DNA of 34,343 nt from Bacillota bacterium (lineage in GTDB: Bacteria > Bacillota > Bacilli > Alicyclobacillales > SLC66), in the NCBI GenBank assembly GCA_026627155.1, contig JAPNUJ010000024.1, positions 1 to 34,343 of the forward strand, in the 5' to 3' direction. Positions within the stretch are counted from its first letter, which is position 1; each line of letters starts with the position of its first letter. Below are positions 7,415 to 16,640 of this stretch, one piece after another. The notes beneath the pieces are model-generated. The model saw only the letters and a list, made by a program, of their open reading frames with translations. It was not told the DNA's origin and did no database searches. The translations under genes and the position numbers were made by a program.

Positions 7415-7972
7415 TTAGGCCCGCATCTGCGCAAACACTTCGGCTCGCAAAGCGGCATCCGATTCATAGGAACCGCGAACAGCCGTCGTGACCGTGCGCG
7501 TTCCTGGCTTGTTGACCCCCCGCATCGCCATGCACATATGTTCGGCTTCCACCATCACCGCCACCGCGACCGGTTGCAACCTCGCGACCAAGGCGTCCGC
7601 CACGGTCGATGTCAAACGCTCCTGAAGTTGTGGACGGCGCGCCGCCGATTCCACGAGGCGGGCCAGCTTCGACAGTCCGGTGATGCGCGCACCGCGAGGG
7701 ATGTACGCAACGTGGGCGCGGCCGAAGAAGGGGACGAGGTGGTGTTCGCACATGCTATAAAATGTAATGTCCTTGACGAGAACCAATTCGTTATGGTCCT
7801 CGTTAAAGATCGTTTGCAGTTGATCAGCGGGGTCTTGGTGAAGCCCAGAAAACACTTCTGCGTACATCCTGGCGACACGCGCAGGCGTATCGAGCAATCC
7901 CTCGCGGTCCGGATCTTCACCCACTGCTTCGAGAATCATCCTGACGGCTGCCTCGATTTTCTGCTTGTCCAT
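7415..7972 (-). CDS. folE: GTP cyclohydrolase I
   Basis: Converts GTP to 7,8-dihydroneopterin triphosphate, first step of tetrahydrofolate synthesis. Zinc ligands are C75 and H78 in MCEHHLVPF and C147 in [17 protein letters not shown] and the ERLT segment further match the family. The 185 residues are the usual length. Start ATG at 7972 ([20 protein letters not shown]) has GGAAAG upstream. A longer open frame upstream only overlaps the penicillin-binding protein gene. It sits 34 nt downstream of that gene, so co-transcription is likely. Confidence 0.96.
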   Translation of the reverse strand: MDKQKIEAAVRMILEAVGEDPDREGLLDTPARVARMYAEVFSGLHQDPADQLQTIFNEDHNELVLVKDITFYSMCEHHLVPFFGRAHVAYIPRGARITGLSKLARLVESAARRPQLQERLTSTVADALVARLQPVAVAVMVEAEHMCMAMRGVNKPGTRTVTTAVRGSYESDAALRAEVFAQMRA

Positions 7973-8006
7973 CGATCTTTCCAATGCGGGTTGCCTCCCC
8001 TTCGTC

Positions 8007-10286
8007 TCACCGGGATTGAAACTGCTGCGGGACCCAGACGGCCTCCACGTTTGACTCCCCGACCAGCGCGTGCGTCTGAGCCGAGAAAGCGACCACCTGA
8101 TAGCCGTAGTGTCCAGGAACACTCAGTGCGTCTTGGTCCTGCGGTAAAATGACTCGCGTCAATGCGCGATTGTAATACAGTTGCTTCTCGCTGGCAAGTC
8201 CGCGAAAGACAAGATAGTACACGTCGGGTGTGGTCAGCGGTTTCCAGAACAGATGCACACCGCCGGAAGCCGGGTTGTAAAAGGCTGTCAATCCCATGAT
8301 CGGAGGCACGCTCGCCGGCGTCAAGGACCGATTCACCGCCGCAGAAAATGACGACGTCACGGTCCCTGCCGTGCCCTGGCGCATGATGGCGGAGAACATT
8401 TCGGCTGGCAGCGCACTGCCTCCCACCCAGTTGGGGACATAGGACCGAAGTGTCGTGTCGGGAAAGCCTTCCCAGATGGCGCCGACCACCACGGGAGAAA
8501 ATCCGCAAAACCACAAGTCCGAATCGCCCGGAGACGACGTCCATCCAGGGGGAACATAGGCTACCGACCCTGTCTTGCCGGCGATCTCTTCCCCAGGAAC
8601 GCCGGCCAACTGGGCAATGCCGTTCACGACGTTATTGCGCAACAAACCAACGATGTCGTCCGCCGTCGCAGGCTTCATCACCGTCATGGGGATCGTTTGC
8701 ACCTGATACAGAACGTTCCCGGTTGCATCGACAACCCGTTCGAGTCCATGCGCCTCAAGCCGCTGGCCGGCGTTGTCAAAAGCGGTGTAGGCATCGGCCA
8801 TCTGCAGCGGATTGGTCCCAGGATGCAGATCGCCCAGAGCGACATCGAGATGGTCGAAGTCTGCCTGTGAGAAGGACAACCCCGCGCGTTCCGCAAAGTC
8901 GATCCCCGTGGCGATCCCGATCTCATGCAACAACCAGACGGCGGGAATGTTCCACGACTCTGCCAAAGCGTTGCGCATCGTCACTTGATCATTGATGGTC
9001 GGATGCACTTCCCAGTCTTCCGGGTGGTAGCCACCAATCGACAAAGGCCCGTCATACAGGAGCGAGTCCGCGTTGTACTGCCCACTGTCGATCGCTGGCC
9101 CATAGACGACCAGGGGCTTGATCGACGACCCCGGACTACGCTGCGTCTCCGTCGCGTAATCAAACCCACCCGACTGATACAGATCCGGCCGGCTGCCGAT
9201 CAAGGCTTCCACTCCACCGTTTTTGGGATCGATAAACACGGCAGCACCTTGCGCTTCGTTGCCGTCCATCGCAGGCGGAAAGTACCGATTGCTGCTAAAC
9301 TGGTCAAATGCCGCACGTTGCAGTTGCGGATCAAGGTCAGTGTAGACTTTTAAGCCACCCGCCTGTAACGTTCGCGCTCCGATCCCGACGGTGTCTGCTT
9401 CTTCATAGAGGTAATCGCGATAGGATGCGTACTCGGCAGGGACCCCGTCCGCCAGGATCCCCGGCGAACTGGCCAACTGAAGCGGCTGCGCCATCGCAGC
9501 ATCCGCCTGCGCCTGCGTGAGATACCCATATTTTTGCATTTGACTGAGCACGTCGTTTCGTCGCGCGAGTGCGGCAACCGGGTGCATAAAGGGGTCATAC
9601 GCCGTTGGCGCCTGAGGCAAACCCGCCAGCAACGCGCACTGGGCCAAGTCGAGTTGATGCACATCCTTTTGAAAGTAGATCTCAGAAGCATTTTCCACAC
9701 CGGGTGTATCGCCGTTAAAGTTGACAGTGTTGAAATACATGTTCAGTATCTGATTCTTCGTAAAATAACGGTCGATCTGTATCGCCAAGAGAATTTCCTC
9801 GAGCTTGTACCGCAGAGATTTGTCGTCGTGGAGATAGACGACTTTGGCCAGTTGCTCCGTGATCGTACTCGCGCCCTGCGAGCGGTCATTGTGCGTGAGA
9901 TCCGACAAGAGAGAACGGATGGCCGAACGCGGATCAAAGCCGTCGTTTTGGTAAAAGCGCACATCTTCCGTCGCGATGAGTGCCTGCTGCAAATCGCGAG
10001 GAATCTGTTGCAGTGAAACCCGACGCGTGCCCGTCGGCTCAATCGTGAACGCGACGTCGCCAAAACGGTCGTACACCACGGTGGGGTTCGTGGTCCCTTG
10101 CAACAAGGCTTGGGGATCAAAGCGGAGCGTGGAGAGCGCATACAGAATGCCGGCCAGGCTGACGCCTGAAAATAGGGCCGCGATCCCGAGGCTCCACGCG
10201 ATGTTGCGGGCGAGCGAGCGGCGTTTGGCCGGACGCCGCTCCGGACGCCGCTTCCTTTTGGGCGGGGGATTTCCCGTCTTGTGCAA
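8007..10286 (-). CDS. Class A penicillin-binding protein (PBP1A family transglycosylase/transpeptidase)
   Basis: Bifunctional peptidoglycan synthase anchored in the membrane. Order with a TTG start at 10286 (759 aa): basic cytoplasmic tail, membrane helix about 28-52, GT51 domain with catalytic Glu in ATEDVRFY (about 107) and [12 protein letters not shown], transpeptidase domain with SSIK (S387), SWN (444-446) and KTGS (571-574). The C-terminus (from about 660) looks like a fibronectin type III domain. The TTG start is chosen because TTGAGGTGATC, an almost complete anti-16S match, ends 3 nt before it. The in-frame ATG at 10313 lacks a Shine-Dalgarno and lies upstream of the predicted transcription start. 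Confidence 0.93.
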   Translation of the reverse strand: MHKTGNPPPKRKRRPERRPAKRRSLARNIAWSLGIAALFSGVSLAGILYALSTLRFDPQALLQGTTNPTVVYDRFGDVAFTIEPTGTRRVSLQQIPRDLQQALIATEDVRFYQNDGFDPRSAIRSLLSDLTHNDRSQGASTITEQLAKVVYLHDDKSLRYKLEEILLAIQIDRYFTKNQILNMYFNTVNFNGDTPGVENASEIYFQKDVHQLDLAQCALLAGLPQAPTAYDPFMHPVAALARRNDVLSQMQKYGYLTQAQADAAMAQPLQLASSPGILADGVPAEYASYRDYLYEEADTVGIGARTLQAGGLKVYTDLDPQLQRAAFDQFSSNRYFPPAMDGNEAQGAAVFIDPKNGGVEALIGSRPDLYQSGGFDYATETQRSPGSSIKPLVVYGPAIDSGQYNADSLLYDGPLSIGGYHPEDWEVHPTINDQVTMRNALAESWNIPAVWLLHEIGIATGIDFAERAGLSFSQADFDHLDVALGDLHPGTNPLQMADAYTAFDNAGQRLEAHGLERVVDATGNVLYQVQTIPMTVMKPATADDIVGLLRNNVVNGIAQLAGVPGEEIAGKTGSVAYVPPGWTSSPGDSDLWFCGFSPVVVGAIWEGFPDTTLRSYVPNWVGGSALPAEMFSAIMRQGTAGTVTSSFSAAVNRSLTPASVPPIMGLTAFYNPASGGVHLFWKPLTTPDVYYLVFRGLASEKQLYYNRALTRVILPQDQDALSVPGHYGYQVVAFSAQTHALVGESNVEAVWVPQQFQSR

Positions 10287-10304
10287 CCGGATCACCTCAA
10301 GGCT

Positions 10305-10333
10305 ATTGTACATGCCCAAATCCGTAATTGCGA
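10305..10333 (-). promoter_or_regulatory. Possible promoter of the penicillin-binding protein gene
   Basis: Minus-strand TACAAT (10305-10310) has a weak -35 TCGCAA (10328-10333) at 17 nt. The start of transcription near 10298 would leave only about a 12-nt leader that still contains the full Shine-Dalgarno. This supports the TTG start at 10286. The remaining 90 nt up to 10424 show nothing else. Confidence 0.4.
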
Positions 10334-10423
10334 GACTCTCTCAGGAGACGTCCCCGCTGTGCCAATCCCCGCCCCTGGCCTCCGGCGTCCCTCAGCCCGT
10401 CACGGCATTACCTCATCACCTGA

Positions 10424-11149
10424 TCACCCGGTTTGACGCGTGGCGCGGATGACCGCGTACTGCAGCCATTTTGCATACTCCGACATGACCGTCTGATTCT
10501 GCTCGATGATCCTCCACACCTCTTGGTCGTGATCTGGTTTCTGCGCCATGCTCCACAGATCCGGGATATCTCCCCGCACAGAATCCACCGTCACGGGTCC
10601 CGACAGCAAGACCCGAACCGGGTCAAACCCCGCTTCTCGCCAGAGCCGCTTCCACTGTGTCTGGGTTGGAACGCGAAGCGCTCCGTACGTCTTGTAAAAG
10701 GCCTCCATCACGTCATCGGGAAGGGCAGCTGCGGCGCACATCTCGGTATCGACGGCAAATCCCCCCGGCACGAGAACGCGAGCGTACTCCAGCAACATCG
10801 CCTGCACATCGTTAAATACGGTGACGGACTCTGCCACAACAAGGTCAAACGTTCCGGCGTCAAAAGGCAGGCGCTCGTCGTCAACCAAGCGAAAGACGAC
10901 CTCGACGCCGCTGTCTTGCGCTCGTTTGCGGGCTTTGTCGAGCATGGCTTGGCGCGCGTCGACGGCCGTGACGAGAACACCCGGATGCGACGCCATCTCA
11001 CAAGCGGTTCTCCCCGTTCCGCAGCCTACTTCGAGCACGCGCATGCCCGGTTGAAAGTCGATGGTCGCAAGCCACGCCAGCGTCGCCAGATAGCCACCAG
11101 GATGGGCGCTCCCGACGCAGAGATCCGCCAGCGCATCATGATAGTCCAT
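10424..11149 (-). CDS. SAM-dependent class I methyltransferase
   Basis: Rossmann-fold methyltransferase of the UbiE/Methyltransf_11 type. Motif I VLEVGCGTGRTACEMA lies near residues 38-53; TAVDARQAML is motif II; DERLPFDAGTFDLVVAESV holds motifs III-IV; and LLEYARVLVPGGFAV holds motif V. The substrate cannot be predicted. The 241-aa start (ATG at 11149, MDYHDALADLCVGS) has GGGGTG 5 nt upstream. Convention and the divergent promoter for the next gene argue against the longer frame to 11242. Confidence 0.88.
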   Translation of the reverse strand: MDYHDALADLCVGSAHPGGYLATLAWLATIDFQPGMRVLEVGCGTGRTACEMASHPGVLVTAVDARQAMLDKARKRAQDSGVEVVFRLVDDERLPFDAGTFDLVVAESVTVFNDVQAMLLEYARVLVPGGFAVDTEMCAAAALPDDVMEAFYKTYGALRVPTQTQWKRLWREAGFDPVRVLLSGPVTVDSVRGDIPDLWSMAQKPDHDQEVWRIIEQNQTVMSEYAKWLQYAVIRATRQTG

Positions 11150-11242
11150 ATCGTCACCCCATTTGGTCGCGATCCCGCTTACGACACGATACGCCAAAGC
11201 CCGCCGTACAGTGCGGAAAACGTCGGCGCATCCGTCCCACAC

Positions 11243-11272
11243 TTGCGCCGTGCGGACGGGCCAAGGTACACT
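11243..11272 (+). promoter_or_regulatory. Promoter for the unknown gene at 11306
   Basis: TTGCGC (11243-11248) and TACACT (11267-11272) are 18 nt apart. The predicted start near 11279 makes the ATG at 11282 an unlikely initiation codon and favours 11306. Confidence 0.45.
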
Positions 11273-11305
11273 CTTTGCAAGATGACCGAAGGACGGTGTG
11301 GTGAG

Positions 11306-11788
11306 ATGGACGAATCACGCGAAGCCCGGCGAACGCGACTGTTCGGCGACCTGGGTGCTGCACTGACCCCCGCACGCGACCAGCCAAAACTTCAGGGGAC
11401 GTCGCGCAAAACCTCACGAAAAAGACCCGAAGAGACGGAGACAGACTACGCGGCTTGGCTGGTCTGGGTGGAGGATGAAGGCGAGTCGTACTATACGCCA
11501 GAAGGTGTGTTCGTGGTCTATCCTGACCAAGTCTACCGCATGTACTGTCTTGACTCCCGGCATAACTTCCTTCGCGCAGCGGTGCAAAAGTACCCGCTCG
11601 AGGAGTTGGCCCAGGAAGGCGTCCTGTTTCGTGGATCGTCGATTCGCCTCGAGGATCTCGCACCGATTCGCGAGCGTCACGGGCTGGAGGGGGGCAATGC
11701 ACGTGCCCTGCTCCAGGCACTGTATCACGACAATGCCCGCTACTACCATTTTTTAGAACGATTCGGATCGTCTCAGTCCACGACGTGA
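11306..11788 (+). CDS. Hypothetical protein (160 aa)
   Basis: Not recognised. The N-terminal 50 residues are basic and probably flexible (REARRTRLF, KTSRKRPEE). The rest looks folded, with several aromatic residues (YAAWLVWVEDEGESYY, VYPDQVYRMYCLD, LYHDNARYYHFLERF). No signal peptide or membrane segment is seen. Start ATG at 11306 has AAGGACGG upstream; an ATG at 11282 is less likely. It is followed within 2 nt of its stop by a perfect 17-bp hairpin. Confidence 0.7.
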   Translation: MDESREARRTRLFGDLGAALTPARDQPKLQGTSRKTSRKRPEETETDYAAWLVWVEDEGESYYTPEGVFVVYPDQVYRMYCLDSRHNFLRAAVQKYPLEELAQEGVLFRGSSIRLEDLAPIRERHGLEGGNARALLQALYHDNARYYHFLERFGSSQSTT

Positions 11789-11789
11789 G

Positions 11790-11833
11790 TATAACGCCAG
11801 CCGACCAGGAGAACCCGGTCGGCTGGCGTTATA
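11790..11833. terminator. Perfect 17-bp hairpin between convergent genes, no T-run
   Basis: Arms 11790-11806 and 11817-11833 are perfectly complementary with a 10-nt loop. It lies between the 11306 gene (plus) and gltB (minus) and probably ends transcription from both sides. Neither strand has the expected run of T after the stem, so mechanism and strength are uncertain. Confidence 0.55.
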
Positions 11834-11878
11834 CCTGCATCTCCTGCTCGCCTCAGTTCGACACAGCTAGCGGACTGC

Positions 11879-14800
11879 CTACTCGGTTGCGATGTCCTGG
11901 TCGGTCTGCTCGCTCGATGCCCGAATCACAAGAAAATGCTCCTCTGGTCGTTCCATCAAGGGTGCCAGCCGTTGCGCCTCCTCCCATTGCCCTGAGCGCG
12001 TCAGCTCCCTTTGGTACAGACCGAGCAACTCTTGAACATCAGACACTCCGGCCGAATTCAAACGCATCAAGGCGACTTTGGCCCCCTTTGCGATTCGCCT
12101 GCGCAAGGCATCGGTGGTCAAACCCATGGCGGGCTGCAGCCTCAGATAGACCGCACCACCGGTCATGCCTGAGCAGATCCAAGGACCAGGATCCCCGAGT
12201 AACAAGGCCCGCCCTGCAGTCATGTATTCAAACGCAAACCCCTTGACATTGGCGCGTGCCGCAAGCGAACCGCGGGCATCGTCCAGAGCCGTCGTCACCT
12301 CGCCACCGATGACGATATCCGCACCGGACAGACGAATCCCGGCGCGGGCATCGGCATTGCCCTGAATGATGAACAGTCCGTGTTGCGCTCCATAGGCCAG
12401 GCCTTTGCCCACACTGCCGTTGACGCGTACGCCGTCCCGGTTCACGCCTTTGAGCACGATCACTTTGCCTCCGATGGCGCCTTTGCCGACGCCATCCTGG
12501 GCGCCTCCTTCCACTCTCAAGTGAACGCCAGCCGCGTTGTAGGCCGCAAACCCATTGCCTACAACGGACCCGCTGACGAGTCGAACGGAGGCCCTCTCGA
12601 GAGACTTGCGGCGATCGCGAATCCGGGTACGCACAACCGTCCCCGACAACATGCCCCCGATCACGCGTTCGCCGGAGTGAACCCTGTCCGCACCGAATTG
12701 CAAGGACTCGCTGCCAGCCGCCAGCGCCTGGTGCGCTTGTTGCGCCAGCGCCACCGTGAGCGATTCAGCTCCCACCGCGCTTTCCCGCGCGGTGAGTTGA
12801 CGGAAGGTATACGCCTCCTCCACGTGATGAAGGATCAGGTCGCGCAAATCCAGGCGCTCCAATCCGCGAGTTTGCTGGAGCAACTCCGACCGTCCCACGA
12901 GCGACTGTAACGAGGAGGCCCCGAGCGCCGCCACGACCGCGCGCACTTCACCGGCCACACCTCGGAAGAAACGGGTCAACTGGGCAACGGCCAGATCGAG
13001 TTCCCGAGGCACAAAGGCCTTCAGTCCGTGCGCCGTTGCTTGCTCCACGCTCTCGATCTGCGTCGCAATCCCGACATGGCACGTGTCTTTGTGACACGCA
13101 CGGCAGCTTGTGCAGCCCACTGCCACCATGGCCATCGTGCCAAATCCGATCCGGTTCGCGCCAAGCAGCACCATCTTGACGGCGTCCAGACCACTCTTCA
13201 TACCGCCGTCGCACCAAATCTCCACGACGTCGCGCAACCCGGCCGCGAGCAGCGCTTCGTGAGCCAACTTGACGCCGATCTCCACGGGCAGGCCCACGTG
13301 CTTTAGCGCATGCGCCCGGGCTGCTCCGGTGCCGCCATCAAAGCCGCTGACCGCAATCACGTCTGCTCCCGCCTTGGCAATGCCCACGGCAATCGTGCCA
13401 ATCCCCGGCACCACGGGAATCTTGACCGACACTTTGGCTCTTGGATTTACGGTCTTGAGTTCGTCGATCATCTGAGCCAGGTCTTCGATCGAGTAGATGT
13501 CATGGTTGTTCGATGGCGAAATCAAGTCGGTCCCCTGCCGAGCATTGCGCGCCGCAGCCACTTTGGCGGAGACCTTGGAGCCTGGCAAGTGGCCTCCTTC
13601 GCCCGGTTTTGCGCCCTGTCCGATCTTGATCTCAAGCAAGTCGACCGAATTGCACAGTTCAGCATTGACCCCAAAACGTCCCGACGCAATCTGATGGCCG
13701 CGATTTTTCGCATACTTGCCGAGCATGTCCTTGATCTCGCCGCCTTCGCCGTTAAGCGAAATCATGTCCAGCTCCTGCGCCGCGATCGCGTAGGCGCGAA
13801 AGGCTGTCTCTCCCTGGGATCCAAACGACATCGAGCTGATCAAGAAAGGCAAGGCATGCTCACCCACACTAAGATCCACTGCACGATCAGACGACCCGTC
13901 TGAGGAGACTTGAACATCCAGAAGATGACGAAGGGAAATGGGCTGACTGGCCTCCAACTCCCTCAGCTTCTGCGTGTATACGTCATAACTTCCCGACCCT
14001 GCCGCAGCATCGCCCGCGGACTTCCAGATGCGAGGCCAAAGTTGATAGGGGCGCGGGAGCGTGGCCTTTGGGTTGGCAAGCGCTGCGGCACGCGCCCGCG
14101 CTGTCTCGAGAAAGGCCGAGAGCGAACCACCGGTCGCCATCTCATCAAAAAACGACTTGACCTCGAGGAGTTCGGCCACGTCGCGGCCCAAACCGACGCC
14201 GCTGAATAGCCGGTCATACCCGCGCAGTTCGTGGATCCCGAGCGTCGAGATCACCTTCTCAAGGCCTTTCGTCAGGGCGCTGTAGGCATTCTCGATGCCC
14301 TTGTAGCCATCGATGGCATGTGCGCCTTCAAAGTAGAGGTAAGGACAAAGAGCATCCGCCCCGAGCCCCACCAAGACAGCGATGTCATGCAAGTTGCGGA
14401 TCGCGCCGGAGCGCACGATCAAGCTCACTTGTCGACGTACGCTCAGCCCCTCTTTGCGCGCTTCGCGGAGCGTCTTGTGCACGAGGCTGAGTGCCAGCGT
14501 CGGATCGACAAAAGTCGCCCCGTCGTCAAACGCAAAGCGATCGTCCACCACGATCAACGCGGCATCCTGCGAAACGGCCGCCAGCGTCTCCTCGCGAAGC
14601 CGTTCGAGCGCCTCGGGCAGCGACTCGTCCGGCAGGACCCGCGGATAGAGTTCGGCGACGCTCTGGGCACCGTCTGCGAAGTAGCGCAGCACATCTTCGA
14701 AGAGTTGCGTTCCGAGCTTGTGAGCCGTGGCCCGGTAGCGATCCGGCTCCTCGAGGCTGTGCCCCCCCAGCAGCAACGGACTCTGCATCTCCATCCGTCT

Positions 14801-16408
14801 CCCCTGGATCGATCCGCCCGCGATATGCGGACGCCGCCCGAGAACCACGCGCGTGGAAAAGTGCTCCACTTCCCGCTCCCGATCAATCGCGGGATTCGTC
14901 ACGACAGCTACGGTCTCCTTGAGAAAGTCCGCGACGTTCTGCCGTTGGTCCGCAAGTGCCGCCAACGGTCCATCGAACCCAAGTGAACGAATGGGCTCCG
15001 CCCCCGTACTCGCTTGAGCCTCAAGCAGCCGGGTGTCTTCAAGATCCCATCCGAACGCCACCATGCGCGCTTCGCGATTCGGCTCATGCAGGCGCATGGG
15101 CGTCAAGTGAACCGGATCCGTCACCACGGGACCACCGAACAAAAGCGCGTGACCGTATCCCTTATAGGTATGGCGTTTGGCCATGCGATCATGACAAATC
15201 TCCTGTGCCGATGGATAATCATGCACCACTGTCGGCTCGTCCTCGGGAAGCTGGAGGTACATCTTTTCTCCCGGTGCCAACGCTTTCGGATCGTGAATCA
15301 TGTCCTGAAGTGCGACGACGCCTTGCTCCGAGCTAAACACCAGACTCGCCTCGGTCTCGACCATCCAGAGGGGACGCAGGCCCAGCGCATCCACGGAAAA
15401 CACCGCTTCCTTGCCGTGGCGCGACACAATGCCTGCCGGCCCCTGTGCAAACGGTCCCCACAAGGAGCGGTTATACATATACAGGTCTTGGAGATGGCCA
15501 GGCAGTTGCTTGATCTCGTTGATAATCGGAGGAAAAGCGAGTTCCATGGCCTCGAGCAAGCTATAGCCATAGACATGAATCAGAGCCTGGAGAAAACGGT
15601 CAAGATCCTGCGAGTCACTGCCTCCGGGGACTGTGGGAATCGCCAGCATCCCGGTCTCCTCGCGCAAGCGGTGAATGGTGTTGAGTTCGCCATTGTGGCC
15701 TAACAAAGAAAACGGTTGAACGCGCTCGGAGGAGGTCGTGGTATTGGTCGAATAGCGGTTGTGCCCGATACTCACTCGGCTGATGAAGCCGGGATGGTCA
15801 AAGTCGTGAAAGTACGCGCGCAACGTTGCGCTATCGCCGCGGACTTTGTACACGGTAGTCGACGTAGACAGCGACGCGACGTGAACGGGCAACTCTTGTT
15901 CCAGCGCGAGGGCCAGCTCAAAACAGGCCTTGTCGCATTCTGCCCGAGACGCGCCGGGCGCTGTCCAGCCAAATTGCAAAAAATGGACGCCTTCAGCGCG
16001 ACCTCCACGTCCCAGGACGTCCCGATTCACGCGATCGACAGCGTTGCAAAGAAAGACAAAGCCAGAACGTTCGGCCAACTCCCGAACTCGGCTGACCAGT
16101 GCGGCCGTGTCCAGTTTCGCCGCATCTGTGGCAATCAGGTGCCCCACGGCGAACGTCTCGGCCCACGCCGCGTTCTCGTCGAGCCCTGCGGCGTGCAAAC
16201 GCTCGGCCCAGACAATCCGGGGAATGTCCATGAGGATACCCGAACCGTCCCCTTCTTCTAACACAAACCCAGCGCGGTGACGCATCTGGTCAAGGGCCGC
16301 AACGACGCGCTCGACGTTTTCGCGAGTGGCGGCGACCCCTTTCTCGACGACCGCGACGATGCCGCACGCGTCATGCTCCTCTTTATCTAAGAACGGCACA
16401 GCCACCAC
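11879..16408 (-). CDS. gltB: Glutamate synthase large subunit (GOGAT)
   Basis: Transfers the amide of glutamine to 2-oxoglutarate to give two glutamates. At 1509 residues it is full length. The N-terminal class II amidotransferase domain has its catalytic Cys15 in HDACG, so a short propeptide would be removed. The central and FMN-binding domains are followed by the 3Fe-4S cluster motif CTSCRACHKDTC (about residues 1091-1102) and a C-terminal beta-helix with G-x-x-x-G repeats. Start is GTG at 16408, with AGAGAGAGGGA directly upstream; a GTG at 16399 has better spacing and is an alternative. No small subunit (gltD) is in the window. The leader carries a riboswitch and terminator. Confidence 0.96.
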   Translation of the reverse strand: MVAVPFLDKEEHDACGIVAVVEKGVAATRENVERVVAALDQMRHRAGFVLEEGDGSGILMDIPRIVWAERLHAAGLDENAAWAETFAVGHLIATDAAKLDTAALVSRVRELAERSGFVFLCNAVDRVNRDVLGRGGRAEGVHFLQFGWTAPGASRAECDKACFELALALEQELPVHVASLSTSTTVYKVRGDSATLRAYFHDFDHPGFISRVSIGHNRYSTNTTTSSERVQPFSLLGHNGELNTIHRLREETGMLAIPTVPGGSDSQDLDRFLQALIHVYGYSLLEAMELAFPPIINEIKQLPGHLQDLYMYNRSLWGPFAQGPAGIVSRHGKEAVFSVDALGLRPLWMVETEASLVFSSEQGVVALQDMIHDPKALAPGEKMYLQLPEDEPTVVHDYPSAQEICHDRMAKRHTYKGYGHALLFGGPVVTDPVHLTPMRLHEPNREARMVAFGWDLEDTRLLEAQASTGAEPIRSLGFDGPLAALADQRQNVADFLKETVAVVTNPAIDREREVEHFSTRVVLGRRPHIAGGSIQGRRMEMQSPLLLGGHSLEEPDRYRATAHKLGTQLFEDVLRYFADGAQSVAELYPRVLPDESLPEALERLREETLAAVSQDAALIVVDDRFAFDDGATFVDPTLALSLVHKTLREARKEGLSVRRQVSLIVRSGAIRNLHDIAVLVGLGADALCPYLYFEGAHAIDGYKGIENAYSALTKGLEKVISTLGIHELRGYDRLFSGVGLGRDVAELLEVKSFFDEMATGGSLSAFLETARARAAALANPKATLPRPYQLWPRIWKSAGDAAAGSGSYDVYTQKLRELEASQPISLRHLLDVQVSSDGSSDRAVDLSVGEHALPFLISSMSFGSQGETAFRAYAIAAQELDMISLNGEGGEIKDMLGKYAKNRGHQIASGRFGVNAELCNSVDLLEIKIGQGAKPGEGGHLPGSKVSAKVAAARNARQGTDLISPSNNHDIYSIEDLAQMIDELKTVNPRAKVSVKIPVVPGIGTIAVGIAKAGADVIAVSGFDGGTGAARAHALKHVGLPVEIGVKLAHEALLAAGLRDVVEIWCDGGMKSGLDAVKMVLLGANRIGFGTMAMVAVGCTSCRACHKDTCHVGIATQIESVEQATAHGLKAFVPRELDLAVAQLTRFFRGVAGEVRAVVAALGASSLQSLVGRSELLQQTRGLERLDLRDLILHHVEEAYTFRQLTARESAVGAESLTVALAQQAHQALAAGSESLQFGADRVHSGERVIGGMLSGTVVRTRIRDRRKSLERASVRLVSGSVVGNGFAAYNAAGVHLRVEGGAQDGVGKGAIGGKVIVLKGVNRDGVRVNGSVGKGLAYGAQHGLFIIQGNADARAGIRLSGADIVIGGEVTTALDDARGSLAARANVKGFAFEYMTAGRALLLGDPGPWICSGMTGGAVYLRLQPAMGLTTDALRRRIAKGAKVALMRLNSAGVSDVQELLGLYQRELTRSGQWEEAQRLAPLMERPEEHFLVIRASSEQTDQDIATE

Positions 16409-16435
16409 TCCCTCTCTCTTTGTTTGAAGATATGC

Positions 16436-16477
16436 AAAAAGCGGCGAGTCTCCCCTCGTCAGGGAACCTCTCCGCCG
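16436..16477 (-). terminator. Intrinsic terminator in the gltB leader (expression platform)
   Basis: On the minus strand CGGCG (16473-16477) pairs with CGCCG (16442-16446). An inner stem TTCCC/GGGGA lies within, and TTTTT follows after one C (16436-16440). It lies before the gltB start and its 5' arm overlaps the 3' end of the riboswitch aptamer, so ligand binding should compete with terminator formation. Confidence 0.75.
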
Positions 16478-16558
16478 AGTCTTTTATACTCACGGTGTGG
16501 CACGCTGCCTGCACCGCTCGGTCCTGTCCGGTCCAGCCAGCCGGATCCCTAGGTGCAC
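16464..16558 (-). promoter_or_regulatory. ykkC subtype 2 riboswitch, probable ppGpp class (PRPP class possible)
   Basis: Minus-strand leader with the subtype 2 ykkC layout. P1 is UGCACC/GGUGCA (16552-16557 with 16510-16515). CUAGGGAUCCG follows, then a short P2 (UCCGG/CCGGA) and GGACCGAG. P3 is GGCA-GCG-UGCC (16499-16509). Then come ACACCG, the small hairpin GAGU-AUAAAAG-ACUC, and GGCGGAGAGGUUCC. Order and the ACACCG and GGCGG-x2-AGGUU blocks match remembered PRPP/ppGpp riboswitches. Two U-to-A changes from the usual GGGUUCC and GGUCC are present. Amino-acid biosynthesis genes including glutamate synthases are associated with the ppGpp class. Ligand assignment is inference. Confidence 0.75.
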
Positions 16559-16573
16559 TTCCACTGTATGCTT

Positions 16574-16602
16574 ACTATACTAAGCTCTGAATAATAATGC
16601 AA
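16574..16602 (-). promoter_or_regulatory. Sigma-A type promoter of gltB
   Basis: Minus-strand TTGCAT (16597-16602) and TATAGT (16574-16579) have a 17-nt spacer. Transcription starts near 16567, about 10 nt before the riboswitch P1 stem. It lies in an AT-rich patch just after the end of the protease gene. Confidence 0.65.
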
Positions 16603-16640
16603 TATGCAAACCATCATGCCGTTCCCCAATTCCTGTCTGT

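Noticed and set aside
10433-11305. Long N-terminal extension of the 11306 gene
   Set aside because: It runs antisense through the methyltransferase; the promoter at 11243-11272 and Shine-Dalgarno support starting at 11306.
14231-14986. Plus-strand open frames across gltB (for example 14231-14986, 15014-15703)
   Set aside because: They lie within the conserved glutamate synthase gene and show no family resemblance.
16436-16558. T-box leader upstream of gltB
   Set aside because: No T-box sequence core (AGGGTGGNACCGCG) or specifier loop; the conserved blocks fit ykkC subtype 2 instead.
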